From JAHDFB01 sp964607315 (GTDB lineage: Bacteria; Bacteroidota; Bacteroidia; Chitinophagales; Saprospiraceae), in the NCBI GenBank assembly GCA_964607315.1, contig CAZSKA010000154.1, positions 1 to 9,789 of the forward strand: 9,789 nt of DNA, written 5' to 3'. The translations under genes and the position numbers were made by a program. The notes below the pieces were generated by a model, which was given only the letters and a program-made list of their open reading frames with translations, was not told the origin of the DNA and did not search any database. Positions 1 through 6,993 of this stretch are shown here, one piece after another (position 1 is the stretch's first letter; each line of letters starts with the position of its first letter).

Positions 1-17
1 TACTGTACACCGATCTC

Positions 18-37
18 AATTAATGAAATCATTAATT
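18..37. repeat. Nine-bp inverted repeat with a two-base spacer
   Basis: AATTAATGA (18-26) and TCATTAATT (29-37) are perfect reverse complements separated by AA. The symmetry and short spacer resemble an operator for a dimeric DNA-binding protein. The arms are A/T-rich, however, so a chance dyad is possible. No flanking gene in the window identifies a target promoter. Confidence 0.4.
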
Positions 38-228
38 ATTCAATTACCAATAATAACTAGTATGTGGTTGGTATTTTTTAGTGGTCGGTACATCTTGTTT
101 AGTAACAAGACCCTACAAAGATAGAAAATGTTCCTTAACACATCAACTTTTTTACCTCTATATCTCCACTTTTACCATCAGCACACTGAATTTAAAAGTA
201 AAATTATACTTTAAAATACTTTTAATTG

Positions 229-244
229 CCACCCAATTGGGTGG
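229..244 (-). terminator. Perfect 16-bp palindrome, possible end of the panC operon
   Basis: CCACCCAATTGGGTGG is a perfect palindrome that can fold into a six-bp GC-rich stem with an AATT loop. It lies 18 bases beyond the panC stop codon, which is where an operon terminator would sit. On the minus strand the stem is followed by CAATTAAAAG, not a clean U-tract. On the plus strand it is followed by TTTATATAT, which is somewhat more terminator-like. It may act in either direction, or be a 3' stabilising hairpin or a protein-binding site. Confidence 0.4.
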
Positions 245-262
245 TTTATATATCCTTTCGGA

Positions 263-1132
263 CTAGTCTAATACTTTTTTTAAAATCTTATTATCTATTA
301 ATCTAACATCTCCTATCCAAACCGCTGTACAAGCAACAATGTAGGAACTATCCTTATAACTGTCAACACTTGTCAATAAGTTCCCATCAACTATCTCAAA
401 ATATTCTGGCTTAAATCCATTCTTTTTGAATCTTGCCATTGCATACTCTTCACACTCCTTAGCAGAAGCTGTTTTAAACTTCTTGTATACGTACTTAAGC
501 GTTTTATATATGACACTAGAATTTTCTCTTTCACCTACTGACAAACGAACATTTCTTGAACTCATAGCTAATCCATTTGGTTCTCGCTTAATAGGACATA
601 CAACTAATTCCGTATTAATCTCTAATTGGTTCAGCATATGACTTATCAATGTAAATTGCTGAAAATCCTTTTGCCCCATATATAATTGATCAGGTTTAAC
701 CAATTCTAATAATCGTTCTACTACCTGTAGTACTCCATCAAAATGGCCCGGTCGAAATGCTCCCTCCAAAAGTTCATCCATTCCCTTTAAGTCAAGATCA
801 GGACCCTTATCCGTCCCTTTTGGATAAACCGTTTCTGTGCTTGGATAAAATAAAACATGACATCCCTCTTCTATCAACATTTTTGAATCCGCCTCTAATG
901 TCTTGGGATATTTGTCTAGATCACTTTTTTCATTGAACTGTGTAGGGTTTACATAGATTGATACTATGGTGATGTCTGATTGCTTATTAGATTTTCTAAC
1001 CAGACTCATGTGTCCTTCATGAAGTGCTCCTAATGTTGGAACATAACCAACTTTTTTACCTTGATTTCTAAATTTCTGCAAGTAAGATTGCATTTCATTT
1101 GGATCTTTAAAAACTTGCATATTATTTACCAC
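263..1132 (-). CDS. panC: Pantothenate synthetase (pantoate--beta-alanine ligase)
   Basis: This cytoplasmic enzyme joins pantoate and beta-alanine using ATP to make pantothenate, the precursor of coenzyme A. Visible family motifs, numbered from the GTG: the nucleotide-binding PTLGALHEGH segment (residues 32-41, with H38 and H41), VNPTQF (61-66), FRPGHFDGV (126-134), GQKDFQQ (153-159, with K155 and Q159 matching known active-site positions) and the KMSKS-like MSSRN (190-194). The C-terminus ends in the typical ACTAVWIGDVRLID segment. Most family members have PTMGALH, so Leu34 is a conservative change. The longest frame (289 aa) begins with GTG at 1130-1132, overlapping the upstream stop codon. 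The ATG at 1118-1120 gives 285 aa, closer to the usual length, and lies five bases after that stop, so it is the more likely start. It is the last gene of the minus-strand cluster. No panD or panB is visible in the window. Confidence 0.95.
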   Translation of the reverse strand: MVNNMQVFKDPNEMQSYLQKFRNQGKKVGYVPTLGALHEGHMSLVRKSNKQSDITIVSIYVNPTQFNEKSDLDKYPKTLEADSKMLIEEGCHVLFYPSTETVYPKGTDKGPDLDLKGMDELLEGAFRPGHFDGVLQVVERLLELVKPDQLYMGQKDFQQFTLISHMLNQLEINTELVVCPIKREPNGLAMSSRNVRLSVGERENSSVIYKTLKYVYKKFKTASAKECEEYAMARFKKNGFKPEYFEIVDGNLLTSVDSYKDSSYIVACTAVWIGDVRLIDNKILKKVLD

Positions 1133-2157
1133 TTAGAGTAATACTTTTTAATAACATCAAAGGACATTTTCCCCTGAGGAGTATAGTCACGCTCATTGTA
1201 GCCTTCCCCTCCTCTACCGTGAGGAAACCATTTCCATATAAATCCTCCTGCCCAGTAATCCTTTTCACCAAAAACTTGATACAATGCCTCAAAACAATTT
1301 GCCTGTGCTTTCTGATTTATCGGTAAACGCTTTACTTTTTTCTCTAATAACCATGTCTTTCCTCCTGAACCGTCAACTGTTAGATATCCATATTCCGTAA
1401 ATAATATCGGACGTCCTATTTTTCTACTATATGCCGCTAATTCTTGCTCCACAGGTGCCCATTGCTTTACTAAATAATCTACTTCTGGTGTCGCTTTTTC
1501 ATTAACTGGAAAGTATGCTGATAATCCTACATAATCCAGTTGTTCCCAAAAATTCACCTCCTGATAATTATCCCAGTTTGCCGAATACGTTAACTCTCCA
1601 CAATAGATTTCTTTAATCTTTGGGATTAATTGCTTGAAAAAATTTGGTCGCGCCTTCTTATGCGCTTTCATCTCGGTCCCTATACAAAACAATTCCACGT
1701 CATTGTCTGACGCTAACTGAGCATAAAACAGAATATAATCTGTAAAATTCTTCTCCCATAATTCCCATTCCGCTGCTGTCTCTAAATGATAATCTCCTAT
1801 CCATCCATCTGGAGACCATATTTGCGGTTTCAACATCACCTTTGCACCATTTTCATGTGCATATGCTATCGTTTTTTCTATCCCTTCTTTTCGCTCTCCC
1901 CACCATTGAAACTTCAGGTTATATCGAATATCATTCGAATCAAATCGCACGAAACCGTACGGTACACAACTTATCCAGTCTGCTGCCATTTGATTTACTT
2001 CCACCATTGGATCTGACGGAAAAGGTTGTGGCGGAGCTACTAGAGTAACTCCATCAATTATAGTTTTAGCTGTATCATTTTTTTCGATGTGGGTCGGGGC
2101 CCAAAAACCGAGTTGTGCTAGGAATAATGCGCTAAGAAAAATGATTGCCTTGCTCAT
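1126..2157 (-). CDS. Secreted glycoside hydrolase, GH113-like TIM barrel
   Basis: The 343-aa product has a hydrophobic N-terminus (residues 3-20) that looks like a signal peptide without a lipobox cysteine, so it is probably exported. The rest resembles the GH113 family, a (beta/alpha)8 barrel group that includes beta-mannanases. Candidate catalytic residues are E162 in FCIGTEMKA (acid/base) and E255 in RPILFTEYGY (nucleophile), at the expected barrel-strand positions. Other family-like segments are DWISCVPYGF (60-69), AKVMLKPQIW (105-114), LDYVGLSAYFP (207-217) and GGFIWKWFP (304-312). Substrate cannot be read from sequence: many Bacteroidota homologues are uncharacterised, so mannan is only a family-level guess. 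The gene starts six bases after the dsbD stop codon and runs to the panC start region, so it is almost certainly co-transcribed with both. No SusC/SusD genes or other carbohydrate enzymes are nearby, so this is not a polysaccharide utilisation locus. Confidence 0.82.
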   Translation of the reverse strand: MSKAIIFLSALFLAQLGFWAPTHIEKNDTAKTIIDGVTLVAPPQPFPSDPMVEVNQMAADWISCVPYGFVRFDSNDIRYNLKFQWWGERKEGIEKTIAYAHENGAKVMLKPQIWSPDGWIGDYHLETAAEWELWEKNFTDYILFYAQLASDNDVELFCIGTEMKAHKKARPNFFKQLIPKIKEIYCGELTYSANWDNYQEVNFWEQLDYVGLSAYFPVNEKATPEVDYLVKQWAPVEQELAAYSRKIGRPILFTEYGYLTVDGSGGKTWLLEKKVKRLPINQKAQANCFEALYQVFGEKDYWAGGFIWKWFPHGRGGEGYNERDYTPQGKMSFDVIKKYYSKW

Positions 2158-2163
2158 TAATTG

Positions 2164-4188
2164 TTACTTTTTACTTTCCTCAAATGCGGCCATTCCACAA
2201 TCCATAAACTCCTTATAATCTTTTACACTTTCATAATATCCTCTCGGATGTCCAAGTATCTCTTCATCAGGAGTCATCATGATATATAATGGCTGTGCAT
2301 TTTTATTATAATTCACTATCTGGAAATCAGCCCATTTATTACCAATGTTCTTCATTTCCACCTGTCTAGGTATTGAAACTAACTGCTCTGGCAGTTCTTT
2401 CTTATCGTCGCAATATAATGATAAAAGAACCCAGTCTTCTCTTAATGCCTTGTATATGTCGTCTTGTATCCAAATCTTATCTTCTGTTTTTCTACAATTG
2501 ACACAACCATGACCAGTGAAATCTTTGAATATAGGTTTACCCACTCTCTTGGCATAGGCTAATCCTTCATCATATTCTTTAAAACAAGGTATGTTATTTG
2601 CACAAAGCGAATAAGATGGGAATTCAGCCTTTATTGCTGGATCTAATGGCGGTGGATCCAACCATAAATTATAACTTGTAGGTGGTACTATTCCACTGAA
2701 TAAATTCATTCCCTTGTATAAGCCTGTTTTACTGTTTAACATGAATCCCGATGCTAAATACACAACAGTTATTAATGATATACTTGCAAATCCTATTCTA
2801 GTAGGCTTCAATTTGTTCAACTTCGAATCATGAGGAAACTTAATAATTCCAAATAAATATAAAGTCATCAATACACCTATTATAATCCATATGATAAGGA
2901 AAGGCTCATACTTTAATATATTCCAATGCTTAGTCAAATCAGCTACACTCAAAAACTTAAATGCTAATGCTAATTCTAAAAACCCTAAAACCACTTTCAC
3001 ACTATTCATCCATGAACCAGACCTTGGTAAAGAATTTAACCACGCTGGGAATGCCGCAAATAAACCAAACGGAATCGCTAATGCCATTGAAAATCCTAAC
3101 ATCACTATCGCAGGTCCCAAATAATTTCCGGTAGAAGCTGCTTGAACAATGGCAGACCCAATTATTGGTCCAGTACATGAGAAGGAAACAATCGACAAAG
3201 TAAATGCCATAAAAAAGATTCCTAATAATCCTCCTTTATCTGCCATAGCATCACTCTTATTTGACCATGAACTTGGTAAAGTAATCTCATAATATCCAAA
3301 AAATGAAAACGCAAATAATACAAAAATGATAAAGAAAAGGGTATTGGCTATCCAGTTAACAGATAAGGCATTTAATGCCTCTGGTCCAAATGAAGCTGTA
3401 ATAATTAATCCTATAGCAACATAAATAATGATTATTGATGCTCCATAAATTAGCCCATTTACAAATCCACTACGCTTAGTATCCTTTGTGAAAAAGGATA
3501 CAGTCAGAGGTATCATTGGAAAAACACAAGGTGTAAGCAAAGCCAATAATCCCCCTAGAAATCCAAAAATAAAAGTGAGGAATAAATTCTGGCTTAATTC
3601 CTGAGCTGAACCACAATCTCCTAATGGTTCTGATAACGTAGCTTGAATTTTAGAATTTGTCTGATCGATTGGTGTACCTTTTAAAGTTGTAGCTAGATCT
3701 ACATCATTAAAAGAATAGACAAATTTGTGAGTAGTAGGAAATATACATTGTTTATCATCACATGCTTGAAATTCAACACCCCCAACAATAATAAAATTTT
3801 CTTTATCTGTAACTTTAACTTCTTGTTTCATTATAAAATCCTCATCACCTAAGAATTTTATTACATGCATATCAAAAAATAAAGGATCTGGTCCTTCTTT
3901 TTTATGCCCAAATTCAGCTGCTGTTCCTATAATCTCTGCTCCAACTATTGAATCATAATTTATAATTGTTGGCAATGGACCTCCCTCCTCTGTAAACTGG
4001 GAATAAATATTCCATCCATCTTCGATTTCTGCTGTGAAAATGAGTTGAATTTTATCTTCTCCTAATTCCTCATAACTTGTCTTCCATTTTACCGGCTCTA
4101 GAATTTGAGCTTGTACAGAAAAGCCAATTATTGCAATGAAAAAAGCTAAAAACAAACTTAGCTTTCTATGATTTAGTAGTGAATTCAT
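2164..4188 (-). CDS. dsbD: Thiol:disulfide interchange protein DsbD, three-domain form
   Basis: This inner-membrane protein passes electrons from cytoplasmic thioredoxin to periplasmic substrates. The 674-aa product has a signal peptide (about 1-27, ending VQA) and then a periplasmic DsbD-alpha domain with the redox pair C143/C148 in ACDDKQC. A polytopic membrane domain spans about 200-485, with C221 in TPCVFPMIPLTVSFF and C338 in SCTGP, the two cysteines expected for the CcdA-like core. A C-terminal thioredoxin-like domain carries GCVNC (C562/C565). All three cysteine pairs needed for the relay are therefore present. Length is somewhat above E. coli DsbD, as I would expect for Bacteroidota. 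It lies 89 bases after the stand-alone DsbD-N gene and six bases before the GH113-like gene. In this phylum such proteins serve cytochrome c maturation and periplasmic disulfide reduction; the exact partner is not shown here. Confidence 0.94.
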   Translation of the reverse strand: MNSLLNHRKLSLFLAFFIAIIGFSVQAQILEPVKWKTSYEELGEDKIQLIFTAEIEDGWNIYSQFTEEGGPLPTIINYDSIVGAEIIGTAAEFGHKKEGPDPLFFDMHVIKFLGDEDFIMKQEVKVTDKENFIIVGGVEFQACDDKQCIFPTTHKFVYSFNDVDLATTLKGTPIDQTNSKIQATLSEPLGDCGSAQELSQNLFLTFIFGFLGGLLALLTPCVFPMIPLTVSFFTKDTKRSGFVNGLIYGASIIIIYVAIGLIITASFGPEALNALSVNWIANTLFFIIFVLFAFSFFGYYEITLPSSWSNKSDAMADKGGLLGIFFMAFTLSIVSFSCTGPIIGSAIVQAASTGNYLGPAIVMLGFSMALAIPFGLFAAFPAWLNSLPRSGSWMNSVKVVLGFLELALAFKFLSVADLTKHWNILKYEPFLIIWIIIGVLMTLYLFGIIKFPHDSKLNKLKPTRIGFASISLITVVYLASGFMLNSKTGLYKGMNLFSGIVPPTSYNLWLDPPPLDPAIKAEFPSYSLCANNIPCFKEYDEGLAYAKRVGKPIFKDFTGHGCVNCRKTEDKIWIQDDIYKALREDWVLLSLYCDDKKELPEQLVSIPRQVEMKNIGNKWADFQIVNYNKNAQPLYIMMTPDEEILGHPRGYYESVKDYKEFMDCGMAAFEESKK

Positions 4189-4277
4189 AATAAATTGTAT
4201 GTACGGCAGAATTGGTCATTATGCCTATTTGATTCTTTTTGTTAGTGCAATTGACAGTGAGTATTATTGCTTACAGC

Positions 4278-4727
4278 TTATTTCAAAGTTGCAGTAAAAT
4301 CTATAACTTCAGGAGGCAAACACCTTGCATCATCACAAGTCATAAATTCTACACTTCCTTTCACTGATTTCAAATCACTCTTAGACTTTATTTTTTGAAC
4401 AAATGTAGCTTTGTTCTTGTATTTCTTTAATTTCATACCAAACATATCATCCATAACCTCCACACTATTTTCAGCTAATTCATCTGTTTTTCCTTCTAAG
4501 CTATATGCATCGCTTTCTTCAAAATCAATAGTAGTTGGGATAGGTCCTCCTTCCTCCAAATACTGAGAATAAAGAAACCACTTATACTCTATATCAGCCA
4601 CTAAAACCACCTCATACTCGTCAGCGCTCTTCTTTACCAATTCAGCACTCCAGCTCACATATTCATTTTGGGCTTGACCCATTACAATAAAAAAAGCAGC
4701 AATCGCAAATGTTAATATATACTTCAT
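4278..4727 (-). CDS. Stand-alone DsbD N-terminal-domain protein, exported
   Basis: This 149-aa protein has a signal peptide (about 1-19, MGQAQ cleavage region) followed by a single domain homologous to the periplasmic N-terminal domain of the DsbD encoded next to it. Shared segments are YSQYLEEGGPIPTTIDF here (53-69) against YSQFTEEGGPLPTIINY in DsbD, and VEFMTCDDARCLPP here (126-139) against VEFQACDDKQCIFP. The redox cysteine pair is C131/C136. It has no membrane or thioredoxin domain, so it cannot relay electrons by itself. The natural inference is that it accepts electrons from the DsbD membrane core and hands them to a periplasmic client, or competes with the built-in domain. It is the first gene of the minus-strand cluster and has its own promoter candidate at 4742-4770. 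Confidence 0.85.
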   Translation of the reverse strand: MKYILTFAIAAFFIVMGQAQNEYVSWSAELVKKSADEYEVVLVADIEYKWFLYSQYLEEGGPIPTTIDFEESDAYSLEGKTDELAENSVEVMDDMFGMKLKKYKNKATFVQKIKSKSDLKSVKGSVEFMTCDDARCLPPEVIDFTATLK

Positions 4728-4741
4728 AATTATAGTTTATA

Positions 4742-4770
4742 CAAAATTAACGCCAAATTTCACACTTCAA
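4742..4770 (-). promoter_or_regulatory. Bacteroidota-type promoter for the DsbD-N/dsbD cluster
   Basis: On the minus strand TTG (4768-4770) is followed after 18 bases by TAATTTTG (4742-4749), a full match to the Bacteroidota -7 consensus TAnnTTTG with an acceptable distance to the -33 TTG. The -7 box ends 14 bases before the ATG at 4727, which implies a very short 5' leader. Its position in the 78-bp gap suggests the downstream cluster can be transcribed independently of the membrane protein gene upstream. Confidence 0.6.
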
Positions 4771-4805
4771 CCCATACTGGTCCAAGCTTAAAACAACATT
4801 AACTT

Positions 4806-5798
4806 TTAACTCATAAATGTTATACTTTTTGAAAAATGGATGAAAAATATCAAAACCAATGTAACAATATGGAAAAATTCTTCAATAGCTGGCGCCTTAA
4901 CACGTTCTATTACCATTCCAAATAGTATAGCTGTTGGAATGGCTAATATGATGAAAAAATTAAATAATTGTTCATTTATAAATAAAAAAGTGAACACCGA
5001 AAACGCGAGAAAATAATACAATGCATTGATCTTCTTTTGAACCGTTAATTCATTTTTCTTAACTAAACCTCTATAATTTGCTATTACTATTAAATAAAAC
5101 AATAGATAAATTCCAAGCGGTATTAAGTTCTTGACATTAAACTGGACAATCCATTCATAATAAGCCATATTCAACTCAAATCCAGTAAATAAACTCACCT
5201 CTCCTTTAAAGAAATATACCAATCCCCATATAATAAAAAATGGTAAAACAAACCCTACTGAACCATTAATTAGGTCTCTAAACTTAAACCTATTCAGGCT
5301 AAACATCACGAGAAGGCATATAGGTATATAGACTATATATGGCGTAAAAAATAAGGAGGCTATTCCGAAATAAAACATGCTATCAAATACCACAATTCCA
5401 TTCGTTATCTTTTTAGAAAACTTGAATGAGGATAGAATACCTAGCAGCAAGAAAAAATTTGCAATATGAATAGCTGTAAACATTAAAAAACTATCCATCC
5501 AACTCACTAAGATGATATAAACCAATCCCGGAATAAGCGATTGTGTTCTGCTTAATCGATGTACAATCACCACTCTATTTATTAAAATAGCCGTAAAAGC
5601 GATTACCAAATTGATTGCAATTATGGATAGTATTTTCTGTTCCTCGAAAGCTTGAGAAAAAAATGAATATAGAATTCCAGCAGAAGACATAGCTTCAGGC
5701 CCTTCCAATTGTATGAAAGAATATAGCCGTATAATGAATGTATACGGAATCAACATCAGCGCAGTGAAAAAATTATTCTGTCTGAAAAACTGAATCAT
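4806..5798 (-). CDS. Polytopic inner-membrane protein, DUF6427-like
   Basis: The 330-aa product is highly hydrophobic, with about ten predicted membrane segments (for example 10-29, 57-78, 88-104, 106-122, 133-168, 180-197, 225-241, 258-273, 277-296 and 306-322). The segment INRVVIVHRLSRTQSLIPGL (73-92) and the later FKFRDLINGSVGFVLPFF (171-188) resemble conserved parts of the DUF6427 family, which I associate with Flavobacteriia and whose function is unknown. No catalytic motif, signal peptide or large soluble domain is visible. The ATG at 5796-5798 is the natural start because the first helix follows directly. The gene diverges from the prenyl synthase gene across a 219-bp spacer, and 78 bases separate it from the DsbD-N gene. 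The family name is from memory of sequence features and is less certain than the membrane topology. Confidence 0.72.
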   Translation of the reverse strand: MIQFFRQNNFFTALMLIPYTFIIRLYSFIQLEGPEAMSSAGILYSFFSQAFEEQKILSIIAINLVIAFTAILINRVVIVHRLSRTQSLIPGLVYIILVSWMDSFLMFTAIHIANFFLLLGILSSFKFSKKITNGIVVFDSMFYFGIASLFFTPYIVYIPICLLVMFSLNRFKFRDLINGSVGFVLPFFIIWGLVYFFKGEVSLFTGFELNMAYYEWIVQFNVKNLIPLGIYLLFYLIVIANYRGLVKKNELTVQKKINALYYFLAFSVFTFLFINEQLFNFFIILAIPTAILFGMVIERVKAPAIEEFFHIVTLVLIFFIHFSKSITFMS

Positions 5799-5970
5799 TC
5801 TTTGATTGTTAATTGAATAAGAATCTAGCCTAAAACTAAATTTGCTTATTCACTCGGTAAAAAATTACTTCGCAGTATTATTTTAAAGTTTGAAAGTTTA
5901 GCAAAAGTCTGATTTTTATTAATACTTCGGTAATTTCATTAAAACAATTCGACAAATTTAGTGAAATCCC

Positions 5971-5998
5971 TTGGATATTAATTTATAGACTATATTTG
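5971..5998 (+). promoter_or_regulatory. Bacteroidota-type promoter for the prenyl synthase gene
   Basis: TTG (5971-5973), a 17-base spacer and TATATTTG (5991-5998) match the Bacteroidota -33/-7 pattern TTG-N17-23-TAnnTTTG. The -7 box ends 19 bases before the ATG at 6018, leaving a short leader without a Shine-Dalgarno motif. A second, weaker candidate lies further upstream on the same strand: TTG at 5813-5815 and TAAATTTG at 5837-5844, spacer 21. Confidence 0.6.
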
Positions 5999-6017
5999 GG
6001 CTTCAAAATTAAATCTA

Positions 6018-6992
6018 ATGCCTCAAGAGCTTGATCAAGTTAAAGCGGTTATTGAAGAAGAACTCAAAGTCTTTGATGTCCATTTCAAAGAGGCGATGAA
6101 ATCTAATGTAGGTCTACTTGATCGTATTACTTATTACATTGCACAAACTAAAGGTAAACAGGTAAGACCCATGTTTGTACTACTTTGTGCAAAGACTGTT
6201 TCTGAAGTTACTAATATCACCTATAATTCAGCGTCACTTATAGAGTTACTTCATACGGCATCTCTTGTACATGACGATGTAGTGGACGACTCTAACCAAA
6301 GAAGAGGTTTTTTCAGTATTAATGCGCTATGGAAGAATAAAATTTCTGTTTTAGTTGGAGATTTTTTCTTCTCTAAAGGCTTCCTTCTCGCATTAGAGGA
6401 AAAGAACTACAAAGGCTTACACATCATTTCTCAAGCAGTGAAAGAATTAAGTGAAGGTGAGATTTTACAAATTGAAAAAGCTCGTAAATTAGATATCGAC
6501 GAAGAAGTATATTTTGAGATCATTCGACAAAAAACAGCTTCTCTTATTGCTGCAGCATGTAGTGCCGGAGCAGCTTCTGTAACAGAAAATCAAGAAATAA
6601 TCGATAAGTTTTGGAAGCTTGGTGAACAAATAGGAATTGCTTTCCAAATAAAAGATGATCTGTTCGATTACGGAAGTGACAATATAGGTAAACCTCTTGG
6701 TATCGATATCAAAGAACAAAAGATGACTTTGCCGCTCATCTATGTGATGAACAAGTCAAATGCCGCGAAAAAAAGGTGGATAAAATCTATCGTGAAACGC
6801 CATAATAACAATAAGAAAAAAGTCAATGAGTTAATTGACTATGTAAAGAAAAATGGCGGAATGGAATATGCCACTGAAAAGATGAATGCATATAAAGAAA
6901 AAGCCATTTCTATTCTCAGAGAATTTCAAGACAATGAAGCCCGACGCGCACTTGAAAAGCTCATCTTATTTTCTATTGAAAGAAAAAAATAG
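6018..6992 (+). CDS. Trans-polyprenyl diphosphate synthase (polyprenyl synthetase family)
   Basis: This soluble enzyme adds isopentenyl diphosphate units to an allylic primer to make a long polyprenyl diphosphate, usually the side chain of menaquinone in this phylum. The 324-aa product has GKQVRP (46-51) for substrate phosphate binding, the first aspartate-rich motif VHDDVVDD (84-91, DDxxD at D86/D87/D90) and the second one IKDDLFD (211-217, D213/D214/D217). The residue five positions before the first motif is the small Ala81, which generally goes with long-chain products rather than C15 or C20. Exact chain length cannot be read from sequence. Length is normal for the family and the start ATG follows a good promoter. 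The gene stands alone on the plus strand, and its stop codon is one base from that of the convergent DUF2130 gene. Confidence 0.93.
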   Translation: MPQELDQVKAVIEEELKVFDVHFKEAMKSNVGLLDRITYYIAQTKGKQVRPMFVLLCAKTVSEVTNITYNSASLIELLHTASLVHDDVVDDSNQRRGFFSINALWKNKISVLVGDFFFSKGFLLALEEKNYKGLHIISQAVKELSEGEILQIEKARKLDIDEEVYFEIIRQKTASLIAAACSAGAASVTENQEIIDKFWKLGEQIGIAFQIKDDLFDYGSDNIGKPLGIDIKEQKMTLPLIYVMNKSNAAKKRWIKSIVKRHNNNKKKVNELIDYVKKNGGMEYATEKMNAYKEKAISILREFQDNEARRALEKLILFSIERKK

Positions 6993-6993
6993 T

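Larger units (their letters stand above)
1..262. other. Non-coding left flank with short inverted repeats
   Basis: I see no convincing gene in this stretch. Several short open frames exist, but none has recognisable motifs. One is a hydrophobic 33-codon plus-strand frame from the ATG at 23; another is a plus-strand frame from the GTG at 81 that runs into the end of panC. A minus-strand ATG at 30-32 opens a frame that leaves the window after ten codons, too short to judge. The stretch is rich in short dyads: AATTAATGA/TCATTAATT at 18-37, TACCAA/TTGGTA around 46-75 followed by a T-run, TCTTGTT/AACAAGA at 93-110, and a perfect palindrome at 229-244. It is probably the intergenic region downstream of the panC operon. 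Confidence 0.6.

Noticed and set aside
81..120. Segment GTGGTCGGTACATCTTG and the following TAGTAACAAGA look a little like a tRNA D-arm and anticodon arm.
   Set aside because: The presumed anticodon loop has eight bases for a five-bp stem. There is no acceptor stem, no GGTTCGAATCC-like T-arm and no D-stem partner, so it is neither a functional nor a clearly degraded tRNA.
81..266. Plus-strand 61-codon frame starting with GTG.
   Set aside because: It has no recognisable motif or promoter and low-complexity hydrophobic content, and it runs into the 3' end of the well-supported panC gene.
4189..4277. GCAAT/ATTGC dyad in the gap between the DsbD-N gene and dsbD as a terminator or attenuator.
   Set aside because: The stem is only five A/T-containing pairs with a long loop and no following U-tract, so it is not distinguishable from chance.
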